NCBI GenBank assembly: GCA_019704295.1
Contig: AP024596.1
Location: 1,101,369-1,165,368 of the forward strand
DNA length: 64,000 bases
From: Sulfolobales archaeon HS-7
Lineage (GTDB): Archaea > Thermoproteota > Thermoprotei_A > Sulfolobales > Sulfolobaceae
Reading direction: 5' to 3'
Below the pieces are notes generated by a model. It was not told the origin of the DNA. It did no database searches and saw only the letters and a list, made by a program, of their open reading frames with translations. Position 1 is the first letter of the stretch. Every line of letters begins with the position of its first letter. Position numbers and translations under genes: made by a program. Of this stretch, positions 46,302-55,660 are shown one piece after another.

Positions 46302-46811
46302 TGAAAATCACGAGTGTAAGCAGACTGATGTAAACAGGGGAAATACCCGTTATTAAGTGAATGACGCCAATCCCTAGCAGTTCAAGTGAAATTTCCACAC
46401 CACTTTTAGCTAACTTAGCTATAACTACGTAGAGGTTAAGTTTGGCAAGAGGGCTCCTTGCGACTCCGGCGCTAAGATATAAGTAGTCGTCAAATGGGAA
46501 GAAAGGCAAAATAGCCAAGACTACAACTGCGACGTAAAACGATAATTTATCAACGAATTTTTTATGAAAGTGAAGTTCTTGTTGTTACTTAATGGTTTCC
46601 TTAACAAAAGTCCTGTTCCGTACATCACGTCTTTTGCCACCCCTGCCCCTAAACCCGTTACTACTATTGCCAGAATCACGTTTACGGGGTTCACACCATC
46701 TTGAAACAGGTAAGTAGTAGCCACTAATGTGTAGCTAACTCCTCCGAATGGAGTAGCATTGCTTGCAAAACTTATAGCGAAAATTATCAGGACTGTGTAG
46801 AGGTCAAACAT
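46216..46811 (-). CDS. VTT/DedA-like membrane protein interrupted at A-AAA-AAT (possible -1 frameshift)
   Basis: Two minus-strand frames together make one protein of about 198 residues. The first (46811 to stop at 46521) has helices and NATPFGGVSYTLVATTYL; the second, entered at FVDKLSFYVAVVV, continues as LAILPFFPFDDYLYLSAGVA and runs to 46216. The switch lies at the in-frame heptamer A AAA AAT (46563-46557), where a -1 slip gives ...FIKN-FVDKL. The same heptamer drives -1 frameshifting of fucA1 in Sulfolobus solfataricus. It may instead be a true mutation or a read error in A6. Confidence 0.65.
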
Positions 46812-46860
46812 TATTACCTATTGTATCGTCTTAAAAACTCCTAATAATAACTTATTCATT

Positions 46861-47079
46861 ATGAAGTTCAAGATAGGTGTAAATTCTACCACAAATGAGA
46901 AAATTTTAGCAGTTAACGTAGACGGGAGTCCTATATATTCGTTCGAGCCTAACGTCATCCCGCAGGGGAAGGGGGATCTCATATTAGAGGTATCCGGTGT
47001 ATTACTTGATAAGGGTAGGCATATTTTAGAATTAGTGACGGAGAAGGGAAACTACTATAAGTACGAGTTCTTTCTCTAG
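46861..47079 (+). CDS. Small hypothetical protein
   Basis: A 72-residue beta-rich protein (KIGVNSTTNEKILAVNVDG; GKGDLILEVSGVLLDKGRHI) that reads like a small beta-sandwich. The ATG at 46861 is preceded by a TATA-like CTTAAAAAC about 28 bases upstream, shared with the divergent VTT-like gene. Function unknown. Confidence 0.55.
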   Translation: MKFKIGVNSTTNEKILAVNVDGSPIYSFEPNVIPQGKGDLILEVSGVLLDKGRHILELVTEKGNYYKYEFFL

Positions 47080-47160
47080 ACGAGTAATCTAACTAATCAG
47101 GTTCGCGAAAAAGGATTTTTCTGTGAGGAGAGAAAATAAAGGCTCTTCTCTAAAACTAAT

Positions 47161-48156
47161 TTGATAGAGTTGAGTTGGGAAGGTCCCTATTTTGAGGACT
47201 TTAACGTAGGGGAAAGGGTAATACACAATCCGTCAATTACAATTAGTGCGGAATTAAATAGAATTTTCTCGCTCCTAACAATGGACTTTACTCCCCTTTA
47301 TTTAGATGAACGCTTTAGGAAAGAAGTCGATTTTCACGGCATCAATCCACGCTATCTTGACGCTTTGACGATAGGAATTTCAGTAAGGGACACTAGCGTT
47401 AACTCTCTTGCCTTCTTAGGTATAGATTACTCCAAGTATTATGAACTTCCCTCTGAGGGAAATACGATAACGGTAGAAACGGAAGTTGTGGAAAAAAGGG
47501 AGTCTAGAACCAGAGGCAACGCAGGTGTAATAACATGGGTTCACCGGACTTATGATGAGAGGAATAACCTCCTATCCGAAATGAGGAGGAGTAACCTCGT
47601 TTACAAAAGAAATTTCTCGCCCTGGAGGAAGTTTCTAGCTGGGTCTGAGGAGAGTGTCAGCGTAAGATATGAGGAAAATATCCAAGAGCTTAAATATGAG
47701 GGAATTCCTGTGAAGGCAGGTTATCTAGAGGATTTTTCACCTGGCCAAGTTTTTATACACAGACTGGGAAGAACTGTTACTTATTTCGATAATTTGATGA
47801 TAACCATGTTATCAGCCAATACCTCTCCTCTTCACTTCGACCTAGAGTATATGAGAGCGACTAGCTTTGGAGATTTGCTGTTTCTAGGTCCCATGACCTT
47901 AGCCTTTACGTGCGGGATAGCCTCGCCGGATTTATCGATGAAGGCTATAGGTGAATTAGGCATTTCCTCAGTGAAGTTCACAGCACCAGTCTTTAATGGC
48001 GACACAATACATGCCGTAAGTAAGGTCTTGGAAGTTATGGCATTGAACGATAAAACAGGAAAGCTTAAGGTAAGAACTGCGGGCTTTAAGAACAGGTTCA
48101 AAGTGAAAGTAGTTGAGTACGATAGGGAGATTCTGGTGCTACGAAGGAAAACTTAA
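47161..48156 (+). CDS. MaoC-like protein with two hot-dog domains
   Basis: A 331-residue protein. Each half opens with a MaoC-type phrase: YFEDFNVGERVIHNPSITIS at the start and YLEDFSPGQVFIHRLGRTV in the middle. Hydratase-motif positions are MDFTPLYLDERF (no His) and SANTSPLHFDLEYM (His kept, Asp replaced by Asn). It is probably an acyl-CoA hydratase or a relative such as mesaconyl-CoA hydratase, with uncertain activity. It starts at TTG 47161. Confidence 0.8.
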   Translation: MIELSWEGPYFEDFNVGERVIHNPSITISAELNRIFSLLTMDFTPLYLDERFRKEVDFHGINPRYLDALTIGISVRDTSVNSLAFLGIDYSKYYELPSEGNTITVETEVVEKRESRTRGNAGVITWVHRTYDERNNLLSEMRRSNLVYKRNFSPWRKFLAGSEESVSVRYEENIQELKYEGIPVKAGYLEDFSPGQVFIHRLGRTVTYFDNLMITMLSANTSPLHFDLEYMRATSFGDLLFLGPMTLAFTCGIASPDLSMKAIGELGISSVKFTAPVFNGDTIHAVSKVLEVMALNDKTGKLKVRTAGFKNRFKVKVVEYDREILVLRRKT

Positions 48157-48551
48157 TGCGTTTCCTAAAAACGGGTCTTAATCCTAAGTAAGTAGTAGTT
48201 TTATCTTAATGAAGTGAGGGGAGTCAGGTGGGAGTCAAAACTTGCATTTAAGTGCGAACATAGTACGCTTTCCTCTTAGTCTCATTTCCTCTACTTGGGA
48301 CTTATCTCTTCCTCAAGGGCTTTCCTCTCCCCTCGGCCAATTCGCTTAATAATGCTTCTGCGAAAGGTGGTACGGGCTGGGGATAATACCACATATAGCG
48401 AGGGCCCTAGTTCCAGGTTGTTCCGTGTCATCATCTCCTATTGTCCCTGTTTAGTATTACTATCTTACAATCAATTAGTTAATTTCGAGGTAATAAAATA
48501 AAGCGCATTCACATTGAATGCGTGAACGGTCCTAGCAGAATACGAAATAAA
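48157..48551. other. Intergenic region, nothing recognised
   Basis: About 395 bases without a convincing gene. Short mixed-composition stretches (CTTTCCTCTCCCCTCGGCCA near 48319) suggest eroded DNA. Confidence 0.4.
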
Positions 48552-49022
48552 TTATTTCTCTATCATATTTATTACATTATCCAACATTTCCTTAACTTTT
48601 CTTAAGTGTTCAGTAATGTCTGCAGTTGAAAACTTTGCCTCGTGAAATCCCCAAACGTGAAGAATATAGGCAGAATTCCAGCCGTTTAAAACCCAATCCC
48701 CTAAATCTTTAGCCAGCCTATCAACTGCTGAAGCTAACCAATAAGTGTACCACCTTCCCCCTTTCAATGCTTGTTGATATTTAGGAATGTTTAACTTCTC
48801 CGCTAAGGCCTTAACGATTTCTTCAGCGGTTTTATAAGCCTTTTCCGAAGCCTGTACGGCATCACCTTTCTCCAAATAGTCTTCTGCCTCTGCAATGTAT
48901 TTCTTTGCTAGCTCTGTTCTTAAGTTAATTGCATCCTTAGGATCTTTCCTTGAAATGGCGTTAATTATTAAGTTGTTAATATCAATGTCATGCTCTTTAG
49001 CCTTTTTGATTGGCTTCTCTAT
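48552..49022 (-). CDS. PaREP1 family protein with ATA at the start position
   Basis: PaREP1 proteins are HEPN-like helical proteins of unknown role common in Crenarchaeota. The core LEKGDAVQASEKAYKTAEEI and HVWGFHEAKF are diagnostic. The frame continues upstream of the first canonical codon (TTG 48875) for 49 codons with a full family N-terminus (EKPIKKAKEHDIDINNLI; AISRKDPKDAINLRTELA). The codon where ATG is expected is ATA (49020-49022), with TATA-like CTTAAAAC about 25 bases before it. Either ATA serves as the start, the TTG is used, or the gene is dying. Confidence 0.65.
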   Translation of the reverse strand: MEKPIKKAKEHDIDINNLIINAISRKDPKDAINLRTELAKKYIAEAEDYLEKGDAVQASEKAYKTAEEIVKALAEKLNIPKYQQALKGGRWYTYWLASAVDRLAKDLGDWVLNGWNSAYILHVWGFHEAKFSTADITEHLRKVKEMLDNVINMIEK

Positions 49023-49307
49023 GCTTAGATTAATATATTATCACGTTTTAAGCGTTATTAAGGAATGTGCGGTATCGCTAAAACGAGCTAGGGTCGATTT
49101 GAATTAAATTTGTTACGGTTATTTAAATATACTAAATCCGTAAATGACCAGTAAATGATGACTAATCGGGAGTAGTTACACTCAGTAATTTACTGCATTT
49201 TATTGATCTTTCTCATAAATTACAATTGACAATGGGGACCTAAATCGTACTCTCTAACCTCATAAAGTTAAATCCCTAACTTTTTAAGAAATTTCTGAGA
49301 TATGAAA

Positions 49308-50300
49308 TTATTGACTCAGTGGTCCCTTGTAAAATTTGCCATCAAGGTAAAGGTTGTACTTGTTAAGAGAGAACTTAATCCTTTCACCTGGATTCACTAA
49401 ACTCCTGGCTTTGATTGCGAAGAGATCGTCTTCAAGTCTACACATTGCGTAATATGAGTCGCCGACCAGTTGAAGGGATTCAACTAAGCATGAGTTATCC
49501 CCCTCCCAATCGACCCACTCAGCTCTAAACCCTACTTCTCCCTCGAAATCCAAGCCGATGTTTTTTGCACGCAGGAAATTCATTGGCACTTCACCTACAA
49601 ATTCTCCTATCCATTTCGTTAACGGCCTCTCATAAATGCTCGAAAAAGTATCTATCTGTTCAAACTTTCCATTATGTAGAACTCCAACTCTTGTCGATAG
49701 TGCAGCTGCTTCGGCGTGATTATGCGTTACGTATAATACCGTTTGCTTAAACTCCTCTTTTATTTTCCTTAGCAAACCTATGGCGAGGAATTTTGTCCTC
49801 GGATCAACGTTACTTAGAGGTTCATCCAGTAGGAAAATACGCGGATTCCTGACTAACGCCCTTGCTAACGCTACTCTCTGCTGTTGTCCTCCACTTAACT
49901 GCGTAACCCTTTTTTCAAGAATCGACTTTATATTCAAAGTCTGGGCGATATCGTTTACCTTTTTTGCAATTTCCTCCTTTGGAATCTTTCTAAGCTTAAG
50001 CGGATACGCTATATTGTCGTAGACGTTCATATTAGGATAGAGAGCGTAATTTTGAAACATGAAGGCTATGTTCCTCTTATTAGGTGGAAGGTTCGTAATT
50101 TTTTCCCCGTCTAGGTAGATTTCCCCCTCATCAGGTTCCTCTATTCCCGCTATTACTCTAAGTAAGGTAGACTTCCCTTCACCGGAGGGGCCTAATATTA
50201 CGAAGAACTCCTCATTATTAACTTCGATGCTAACGTTATCTAACACCGGTCTTTTATTGAAGGTCTTAGTAAGATTTACGACTTTCAGTTTTGCAGTCAT
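49308..50300 (-). CDS. CUT1-type sugar ABC transporter ATPase
   Basis: A 330-residue MalK/GlcV-like ATPase. Walker A GPSGEGKST, Q-loop FMFQNYALYP, signature LSGGQQQRVALARAL, Walker B IFLLDEPLSNVDP, and a C-terminal OB-type regulatory domain from about residue 235. It is divergent from the binding protein and permease genes across 198 bases and would power that importer. Confidence 0.92.
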   Translation of the reverse strand: MTAKLKVVNLTKTFNKRPVLDNVSIEVNNEEFFVILGPSGEGKSTLLRVIAGIEEPDEGEIYLDGEKITNLPPNKRNIAFMFQNYALYPNMNVYDNIAYPLKLRKIPKEEIAKKVNDIAQTLNIKSILEKRVTQLSGGQQQRVALARALVRNPRIFLLDEPLSNVDPRTKFLAIGLLRKIKEEFKQTVLYVTHNHAEAAALSTRVGVLHNGKFEQIDTFSSIYERPLTKWIGEFVGEVPMNFLRAKNIGLDFEGEVGFRAEWVDWEGDNSCLVESLQLVGDSYYAMCRLEDDLFAIKARSLVNPGERIKFSLNKYNLYLDGKFYKGPLSQ

Positions 50301-50460
50301 ATAGTAATATAGATATAGAGTAATTAAAATAATTTATAGTAAACAGTCACTTACACACTTAAGGAATATTCGCTTATACTAAACCTGGTAAATTTAAACA
50401 AGGAGTACACATTCAGTAGGGAGTATGACCTATGTTTAAATATTAACTTTTTGGAAAAAC

Positions 50461-50470
50461 TTTTTATATG
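50461..50470 (+). promoter_or_regulatory. TATA box TTTTTATATG for sugar importer
   Basis: Lies 29-38 bases before the GTG at 50499, so the transcript has a very short leader. The intergenic 50301-50498 also holds the divergent ATPase promoter. Confidence 0.5.
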
Positions 50471-50498
50471 ATTATGTAGTATATGCAGGCTAGTCAGG

Positions 50499-51890
50499 GT
50501 GAAAATATTTATGAAGAGTAGGAGAGAAAGTTTAAATAAAGCAATTTCAAGGACTATAGTTGCAATTATTGCAATAATAATAGTGGCGGTTGCAGCAATC
50601 GCAATTGTCGGGTTTGTTGAGCCTGGAATATTCATATCACATAAACCGTCAGTTATTACGATAAATTACTACGACGATCTCGCTCCGTCTGAGGCAAAGG
50701 TTTTTGAGTCGGTAGTAATTCCTATGTTTGAGAAGGAGAATCCTAACATAAAGATTAATTACGTCGATGAAAGTGCAAGTGACATAGTCTCTAGTGTGGA
50801 GTCCTTGGAGGAGGGCCATGACGTTGGTCCCACAATAATTGCCGAGGATAACATGGTAATAGGTGAACTCCTATATGGAGGATATCTGATGAATATAACT
50901 AACGTCTCGTCGTCCATAATGCCATCTCAAATGATCCCGTCAATGACCAACTTAGTTAATTACGAAGTCAAGGCGTTTCATGGAGTTTTCTTCATCCCCT
51001 TAAGGGCGAACATACCGCTAGTCTTCTACAACAAGACAGCTCTAGAGTCAGCAGGTATCACGCAACCCCCCTCTACATTACAACAACTTCTGCAGGACGC
51101 ACAGACTCTTTATCAGAAAACCGGTATTAAACCCGTTATGTTCCAGGGACACGGAGGCGCGAGTACTCCTACAGAACTATTTCAATGGATGGTCCAATTT
51201 GGAGGTAACCCTATGGTTCTCAACGACAGCGGAGACATTCAGACATTCCAGTACATATATAACCTTAGTGCATACTTCAATCCCGACTATATTCATGGTT
51301 ACTGGGGAAGCTATAAGGGTTTAGCTGACGGTTCATATTACATCCTTGACTATCAGTGGCCATATGTATATCCAATATTAACGGGAAGTCCTCCGTCTGG
51401 ACTAGGTGTCCCAACCTCTTCATTAGGGGTGTATCCAGGTCCTTCTGGTCCTGTTAATAACGACCACGTAGTAGGTGGCGACGTGCTGGCAATACCTAAG
51501 GGGGCTACGGATCTAAGCGCTCTAGTCACATTTGCCAAGTTCCTACTCTCGGAGCAGGTGCAGAGGATATTCATAGTGGACCTCAGCTGGCCGGCAGTTA
51601 ATGAACAGGCTTATGCTAACTTGCCTTCAAATATTTCGACAATTTATCAGGCAGAGGAAGAGGCTATATCTGCTCCCGTATTCAGACCGCCAGTTCCTTG
51701 GATTGACGAATGGAACTCTATTGTAGATCAGGTCTGGACTCAGATAATAGTCGACCATGCACCGTACAGTCAGATACCTTCAATTTTGAGTAAAGCTAAC
51801 GCAGAACTTTACAACTATCTGAAAACTAACTATAATCAGACAGTAGCCCAGGAGTACGAGGAGGGATACTTCGCACCATTGTACGGCTGA
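50499..51890 (+). CDS. Sugar-binding protein of ABC importer (family 1)
   Basis: A 463-residue extracellular solute-binding protein. The N-terminus is a class III (pilin-like) signal: a basic start ending NKA, then ISRTIVAIIAIIIVAVAAIA, as in Sulfolobus GlcS, cleaved by PibD and assembled at the surface. The body is a family 1 sugar-binding fold (FWQMVQFGG-type FQWMVQFGGNPM; DYQWPYVYP). A second possible start is the ATG at 50511. It is the first gene of an operon with two permeases. Confidence 0.88.
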   Translation: MKIFMKSRRESLNKAISRTIVAIIAIIIVAVAAIAIVGFVEPGIFISHKPSVITINYYDDLAPSEAKVFESVVIPMFEKENPNIKINYVDESASDIVSSVESLEEGHDVGPTIIAEDNMVIGELLYGGYLMNITNVSSSIMPSQMIPSMTNLVNYEVKAFHGVFFIPLRANIPLVFYNKTALESAGITQPPSTLQQLLQDAQTLYQKTGIKPVMFQGHGGASTPTELFQWMVQFGGNPMVLNDSGDIQTFQYIYNLSAYFNPDYIHGYWGSYKGLADGSYYILDYQWPYVYPILTGSPPSGLGVPTSSLGVYPGPSGPVNNDHVVGGDVLAIPKGATDLSALVTFAKFLLSEQVQRIFIVDLSWPAVNEQAYANLPSNISTIYQAEEEAISAPVFRPPVPWIDEWNSIVDQVWTQIIVDHAPYSQIPSILSKANAELYNYLKTNYNQTVAQEYEEGYFAPLYG

Positions 51891-51896
51891 TTCGTA

Positions 51897-52721
51897 ATGA
51901 AAGGTAATTACGTCAATTATTTTTTTGTTTTACCCGCAATTCTTTACGTTATTGTTCTCGTCTTCTTACCTACAGTCGAGGTTGTTTACCTTAGCTTTAC
52001 CAATCCTCACGGTAAATTCACTTTATCTAATTATGAGGCCCTACCCTACTTCGGTTTAACTCATTCCATAATTGATACAGCGATTGTAGTTACGGGAGCT
52101 TTAGTCCTACAGCTTATCATAGGATTAGGAGTGGCCTCCCTTTTAACCAGAGCGTTTTACGGGAAAAAAGCGCTCTACGTGTTATCAATAATCCCCCTAG
52201 GTATTGCGACAGTGGTCGCGGCCGTTGACTTTCACTATATTTTCTCTCCGGTAGGAGGGTTCGCTAATTCAATACTTAAGGGAATCGGTGTAACGCCAAT
52301 AAATTGGTACTCTAACCAGTATTTGGAAATGCTTACAGTGATTATTGCCGATAGCTGGAGGAACTCCCCGATATTTACGTTACTCATGATTGCAGGTTAC
52401 TCTAGTATTCCACGAGATCTGTATAACGCTGCGGCCATTGATGGAGCGGGAATAGTTAGACGGTTTTTTAACGTAACTCTCCCTAATATAAAGAGGTACA
52501 TAGTAATAGCCTTGATAATTAGGGGTGTCAGTGAATTCAACATATTCGCTCTCCCCCTAATAATGATCGGTTATAATCCACCCTTATTGACGACATTGAC
52601 ATACGAATTTTACTCAACGACAGTAACGCTTTACTACTCTTACGCCGCTGCTACGGTATTATTAGCGTTCATAATTGGGTTCATCATAATTGTCCTCAAG
52701 ATTGGAGGCGGTCGAAGATGA
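51897..52721 (+). CDS. Sugar ABC transporter permease 1 (MalF type)
   Basis: A 274-residue permease with six transmembrane segments and the EAA loop IPRDLYNAAAIDGAGIVRRF near residue 180. It starts 7 bases after the binding-protein stop and overlaps permease 2 by four bases. Confidence 0.92.
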   Translation: MKGNYVNYFFVLPAILYVIVLVFLPTVEVVYLSFTNPHGKFTLSNYEALPYFGLTHSIIDTAIVVTGALVLQLIIGLGVASLLTRAFYGKKALYVLSIIPLGIATVVAAVDFHYIFSPVGGFANSILKGIGVTPINWYSNQYLEMLTVIIADSWRNSPIFTLLMIAGYSSIPRDLYNAAAIDGAGIVRRFFNVTLPNIKRYIVIALIIRGVSEFNIFALPLIMIGYNPPLLTTLTYEFYSTTVTLYYSYAAATVLLAFIIGFIIIVLKIGGGRR

Positions 52722-53518
52722 GATGGGGATACATCGCTATTATAATTCTCGTCATGTTCTTCCTTTACCCGATTTACGTGTTGTTCCTTGTGTCCTTTGT
52801 ACCCCCGCAATACACAGTCGATAGACTTTACCCTGATCAGATACCGGTTGCACTAACTTTACATAACATAATTCATGCCATTGAGAACGCCGAACTAACC
52901 GGCGCGCTGGACAAAAGCCTGATTGTGGCGACAATTGTGGGTATTCTGGCTCTTGTACTGGGAATTCCAGCCGCCTACGGTTTAAGCAAGCTAGAGGAAA
53001 AGGTTGCTACGCTGATTACTACATTACTTTTCGTGGTGAACATGATGCCTGCTATTGTCATTGCAATTCCAATTGCTGCGGATTTCATAAAGATAGGACT
53101 TTTTGACTCCGCACTAGGTTTAGCGTTAGCCCAGGAACTCGTAGTTCTACCGATCTCCACGTTTATATTATTGGGTAGTTTCCAATCGATACCAAGAGAT
53201 CTTGAGAATCAGGCAAGAGTTGATGGAGCTGGAATCTTCAGGGCGCTCTTTGATACTATTCTTCCTGTAGCTCGCGAGGGGATTATTGCAACGTTTCTCC
53301 TGGCATGGATGACGTCCTGGGACGAGTTTACGTACGCTATACTGATATCCCCAATAAAGCCAACATTGCCCGTACACATTTACCTATACACTACGAGAGG
53401 AAGCATAATAGATGCCTCAGCATTCTCCCTCCTACTAACTCTTCCTGTGCTGGCATTAACGCTCGGCCTTCAGAAGTACCTTAGAGGGGAGTATTTAGGC
53501 GGGGGCATAAAGGCTTAG
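52718..53518 (+). CDS. Sugar ABC transporter permease 2 (MalG type)
   Basis: A 266-residue permease with six transmembrane segments and the EAA loop IPRDLENQARVDGAGIFRAL near residue 160. It forms the membrane channel with permease 1. The 3' end overlaps the convergent VIT-type gene by 24 bases. Confidence 0.92.
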   Translation: MRWGYIAIIILVMFFLYPIYVLFLVSFVPPQYTVDRLYPDQIPVALTLHNIIHAIENAELTGALDKSLIVATIVGILALVLGIPAAYGLSKLEEKVATLITTLLFVVNMMPAIVIAIPIAADFIKIGLFDSALGLALAQELVVLPISTFILLGSFQSIPRDLENQARVDGAGIFRALFDTILPVAREGIIATFLLAWMTSWDEFTYAILISPIKPTLPVHIYLYTTRGSIIDASAFSLLLTLPVLALTLGLQKYLRGEYLGGGIKA

Positions 53519-54244
53519 GAAGGCAATTGAGGTTACGGGTAAGATTAACGCCAGTAAATGACCTGCAACGAAACTTCCTATAAGGGCTATGAGCCCCGTT
53601 CCCACCTGTTCCATAGCGCCTCTCCACTTAGGTAAACCGGTGTACTTAGTTCCAATCAAGCCGAAAATTCCCAGTGTAATGACCGTGAGAACTATTGATG
53701 AGATAGCGGGATAGGTAAAGCCTGACCTCGTTAATACTCCCACCATGAATGGAATAGTGGGTATCATTCCACCGAGAATGAGGTACAGGGACATTATGAG
53801 TCCCAACTTCACCGGCTTTTCAAATTCCTCCGGTAGTACCCTTAATTCCTCCATCATCATTTCCCTCAGTGTGGTTTCCTTATTAGACATTATCCTCCTA
53901 GCTATGTTCTCTGCCTCCTCCCTGGAAAACCCCTTATTTACGTACATTCCGACGAGTTCCTCAAATTCCTTTTGAGGCATTTTCTCGATCTCCATACTCT
54001 CTTTCTTTATCTCGTTTTCTATTATCTGCATTCTAACTCTCGTTGAAATGTACTCACCAATACCCATGGAGAAGGCCTGGGCAATAGTCCCCATTATTCC
54101 GGCTACCATTACGTCGAATGGGCTTGCTGTGTAACCCGCAATACCCAGGGCAAGAGCGCCTACTCCTATTAGTCCATCTTGGATGCCGAAAACTATTGTC
54201 CTGAACCTATCTGCCTCATCAGTGTAATGTTTTACCTGATCCAT
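53495..54244 (-). CDS. VIT1/CCC1-family metal transporter
   Basis: A 249-residue protein with the VIT layout: DEADRFRTIVFGIQDGLIGV at the start, helices 1-2, a charged cytoplasmic metal-binding stretch rich in Glu/Met (KMPQKEFEELVGMYVNKGFS; ETTLREMMMEEL), then three helices. VIT1/CCC1 proteins move Fe2+ or Mn2+ out of the cytoplasm. It is a single gene. Confidence 0.88.
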   Translation of the reverse strand: MDQVKHYTDEADRFRTIVFGIQDGLIGVGALALGIAGYTASPFDVMVAGIMGTIAQAFSMGIGEYISTRVRMQIIENEIKKESMEIEKMPQKEFEELVGMYVNKGFSREEAENIARRIMSNKETTLREMMMEELRVLPEEFEKPVKLGLIMSLYLILGGMIPTIPFMVGVLTRSGFTYPAISSIVLTVITLGIFGLIGTKYTGLPKWRGAMEQVGTGLIALIGSFVAGHLLALILPVTSIAFLSLYAPA

Positions 54245-54304
54245 AATTTCCTTTTAGCAGTTATTTAATAAAAATGTTCTCCTTTTGCGATAAATCGTAA
54301 TTTT

Positions 54305-54769
54305 TTACGCCAATTCGTAAATATCTTCACTCCTTCGAAGTAATCCGCTGTAAACCCCCCACTCATTGAGGATAACCTCTAGGTCGTGTTTTCCTGAGGG
54401 GGAATTAAACTTAGACACGCCCTCTTCCTGTAATTTCTCCATGAGTTCTTCAACGGAAAACCTCTTTAGATTTAACGCAGTGTGGAATGGCTCTATACGT
54501 GGTAATCTCTCCCTCAGGATATCCTTTCTCTTCCTTATACCCGAGGAGATGAACTCCATTCCCAAATCTGTAATAATTATGTCGCCCTCTCCAACGGTTA
54601 TCATTCCCAGAGCGGATGCGGAGTAGACTATAGGCATTAGATCGTCTAGGTCTACCTCCAACTCCTTTTCGAGTTGATAGAGATCGGTCCTACCTCTAAA
54701 TGTGTTCATCAGAACATATAATAACCCTATGAGATCTGCTACACGCGCGTTCGGATCTATGGTTTCCAT
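54305..54769 (-). CDS. Stand-alone AAA-associated (NitT ATPase C-terminal type) domain protein
   Basis: A 154-residue protein matching the domain usually found at the C-terminus of archaeal nitrate/taurine-type ABC ATPases: VADLIGLLYVLMNTFRGRTD, then LEVDLDDLMPIVYSASALGM and ITDLGMEFI, DNA-binding-like with a winged-helix pattern. Here it is a separate gene, divergent from the matching ABC operon (start 54914). It may sense transporter state or act as its regulator. Confidence 0.75.
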   Translation of the reverse strand: METIDPNARVADLIGLLYVLMNTFRGRTDLYQLEKELEVDLDDLMPIVYSASALGMITVGEGDIIITDLGMEFISSGIRKRKDILRERLPRIEPFHTALNLKRFSVEELMEKLQEEGVSKFNSPSGKHDLEVILNEWGVYSGLLRRSEDIYELA

Positions 54770-54913
54770 AATCTATAGTTTCAAGATGCCGTTATAGCAT
54801 TATCGCTGAGAACAGCGAAGGTGTTAGTTAGCGCTTGAACTTAGAATAGATTTAAAGGGATCTCTTAGAAGTTTGACAATAGAGGCTGGGAAGATGGAAC
54901 AATATTAGAGGCC

Positions 54914-55660
54914 GTGGATGTAGCCTTCACGTACGATAACGGCTACAAAGTATTTGAGGACGTTAGTTTGACTGCAGATGAGAATAAGTTCGTTGCAATC
55001 ATAGGTCCTTCTGGAGTGGGTAAATCCACCCTTCTCAGGATTTTGGGCGGATTTCTAAAACCCTTCGCTGGGGAAGTGAAATTATTAGGGAGGACTATTA
55101 CGAGACCTACACCGAAAATAGCTTTAGTGCATCAATCAATCGTAACTTTTCCCTGGATGACGGCTTTAGAGAACGTAATGTTGGCTATGAAACCTAAAAG
55201 GATTCCTAAGGAAGAGGCATTGAAAACTGCTAAGAAGGCATTAGAACTCGTGGGACTATCGGGTTTTGAGAATTTGTATCCTAAGGAGATGAGCGGCGGG
55301 ATGAGGCAAAGGGTGGCCATTGCGAGGGCTCTGGCGGCGGAACCCCTTGTCCTACTGATGGACGAACCCTTCTCTCATCTCGATGAATTAACGGCTGAGG
55401 GCCTCAGACACGAAATTTACAATATACTTTTCGCCGAAGAGTCGCCGCTGAAGAGCGTAATCATGGTATCTCATAATCTAACGGAGGTGGTGGAGCTCGC
55501 TGACGTCGTATACGTTCTGAATGGTTCTCCGGCAAAAGTTGTGGGCAAAATTGAGATAGATATACCGCGACCTAGAAACCCACAGAATCAAAAGTTCAAC
55601 GAATACCTTGACACCTTTTACAACTTGTTAACCCCAATAAAGGTGCGTAAACGTGAATGA
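54914..55660 (+). CDS. NitT/TauT-type ABC transporter ATPase
   Basis: A 248-residue ATPase. Walker A GPSGVGKST, Q-loop LVHQSIVTFPWMT, signature MSGGMRQRVAIARAL, Walker B LLMDEPFSHLD. It lacks the usual C-terminal AAA-associated domain, which is encoded by the divergent gene. GTG 54914 is the first canonical start, but the frame runs on upstream as TILEA, the normal family opening, so the true start is uncertain. TATA-like ATTTAAAGG near 54849. It overlaps the permease by 8 bases. Confidence 0.9.
   Translation: MDVAFTYDNGYKVFEDVSLTADENKFVAIIGPSGVGKSTLLRILGGFLKPFAGEVKLLGRTITRPTPKIALVHQSIVTFPWMTALENVMLAMKPKRIPKEEALKTAKKALELVGLSGFENLYPKEMSGGMRQRVAIARALAAEPLVLLMDEPFSHLDELTAEGLRHEIYNILFAEESPLKSVIMVSHNLTEVVELADVVYVLNGSPAKVVGKIEIDIPRPRNPQNQKFNEYLDTFYNLLTPIKVRKRE

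Noticed and set aside
48895..49107. Plus-strand frame of 70 codons
   Set aside because: It runs antisense to the N-terminal part of the PaREP1 gene and is hydrophobic by codon mirror effect.
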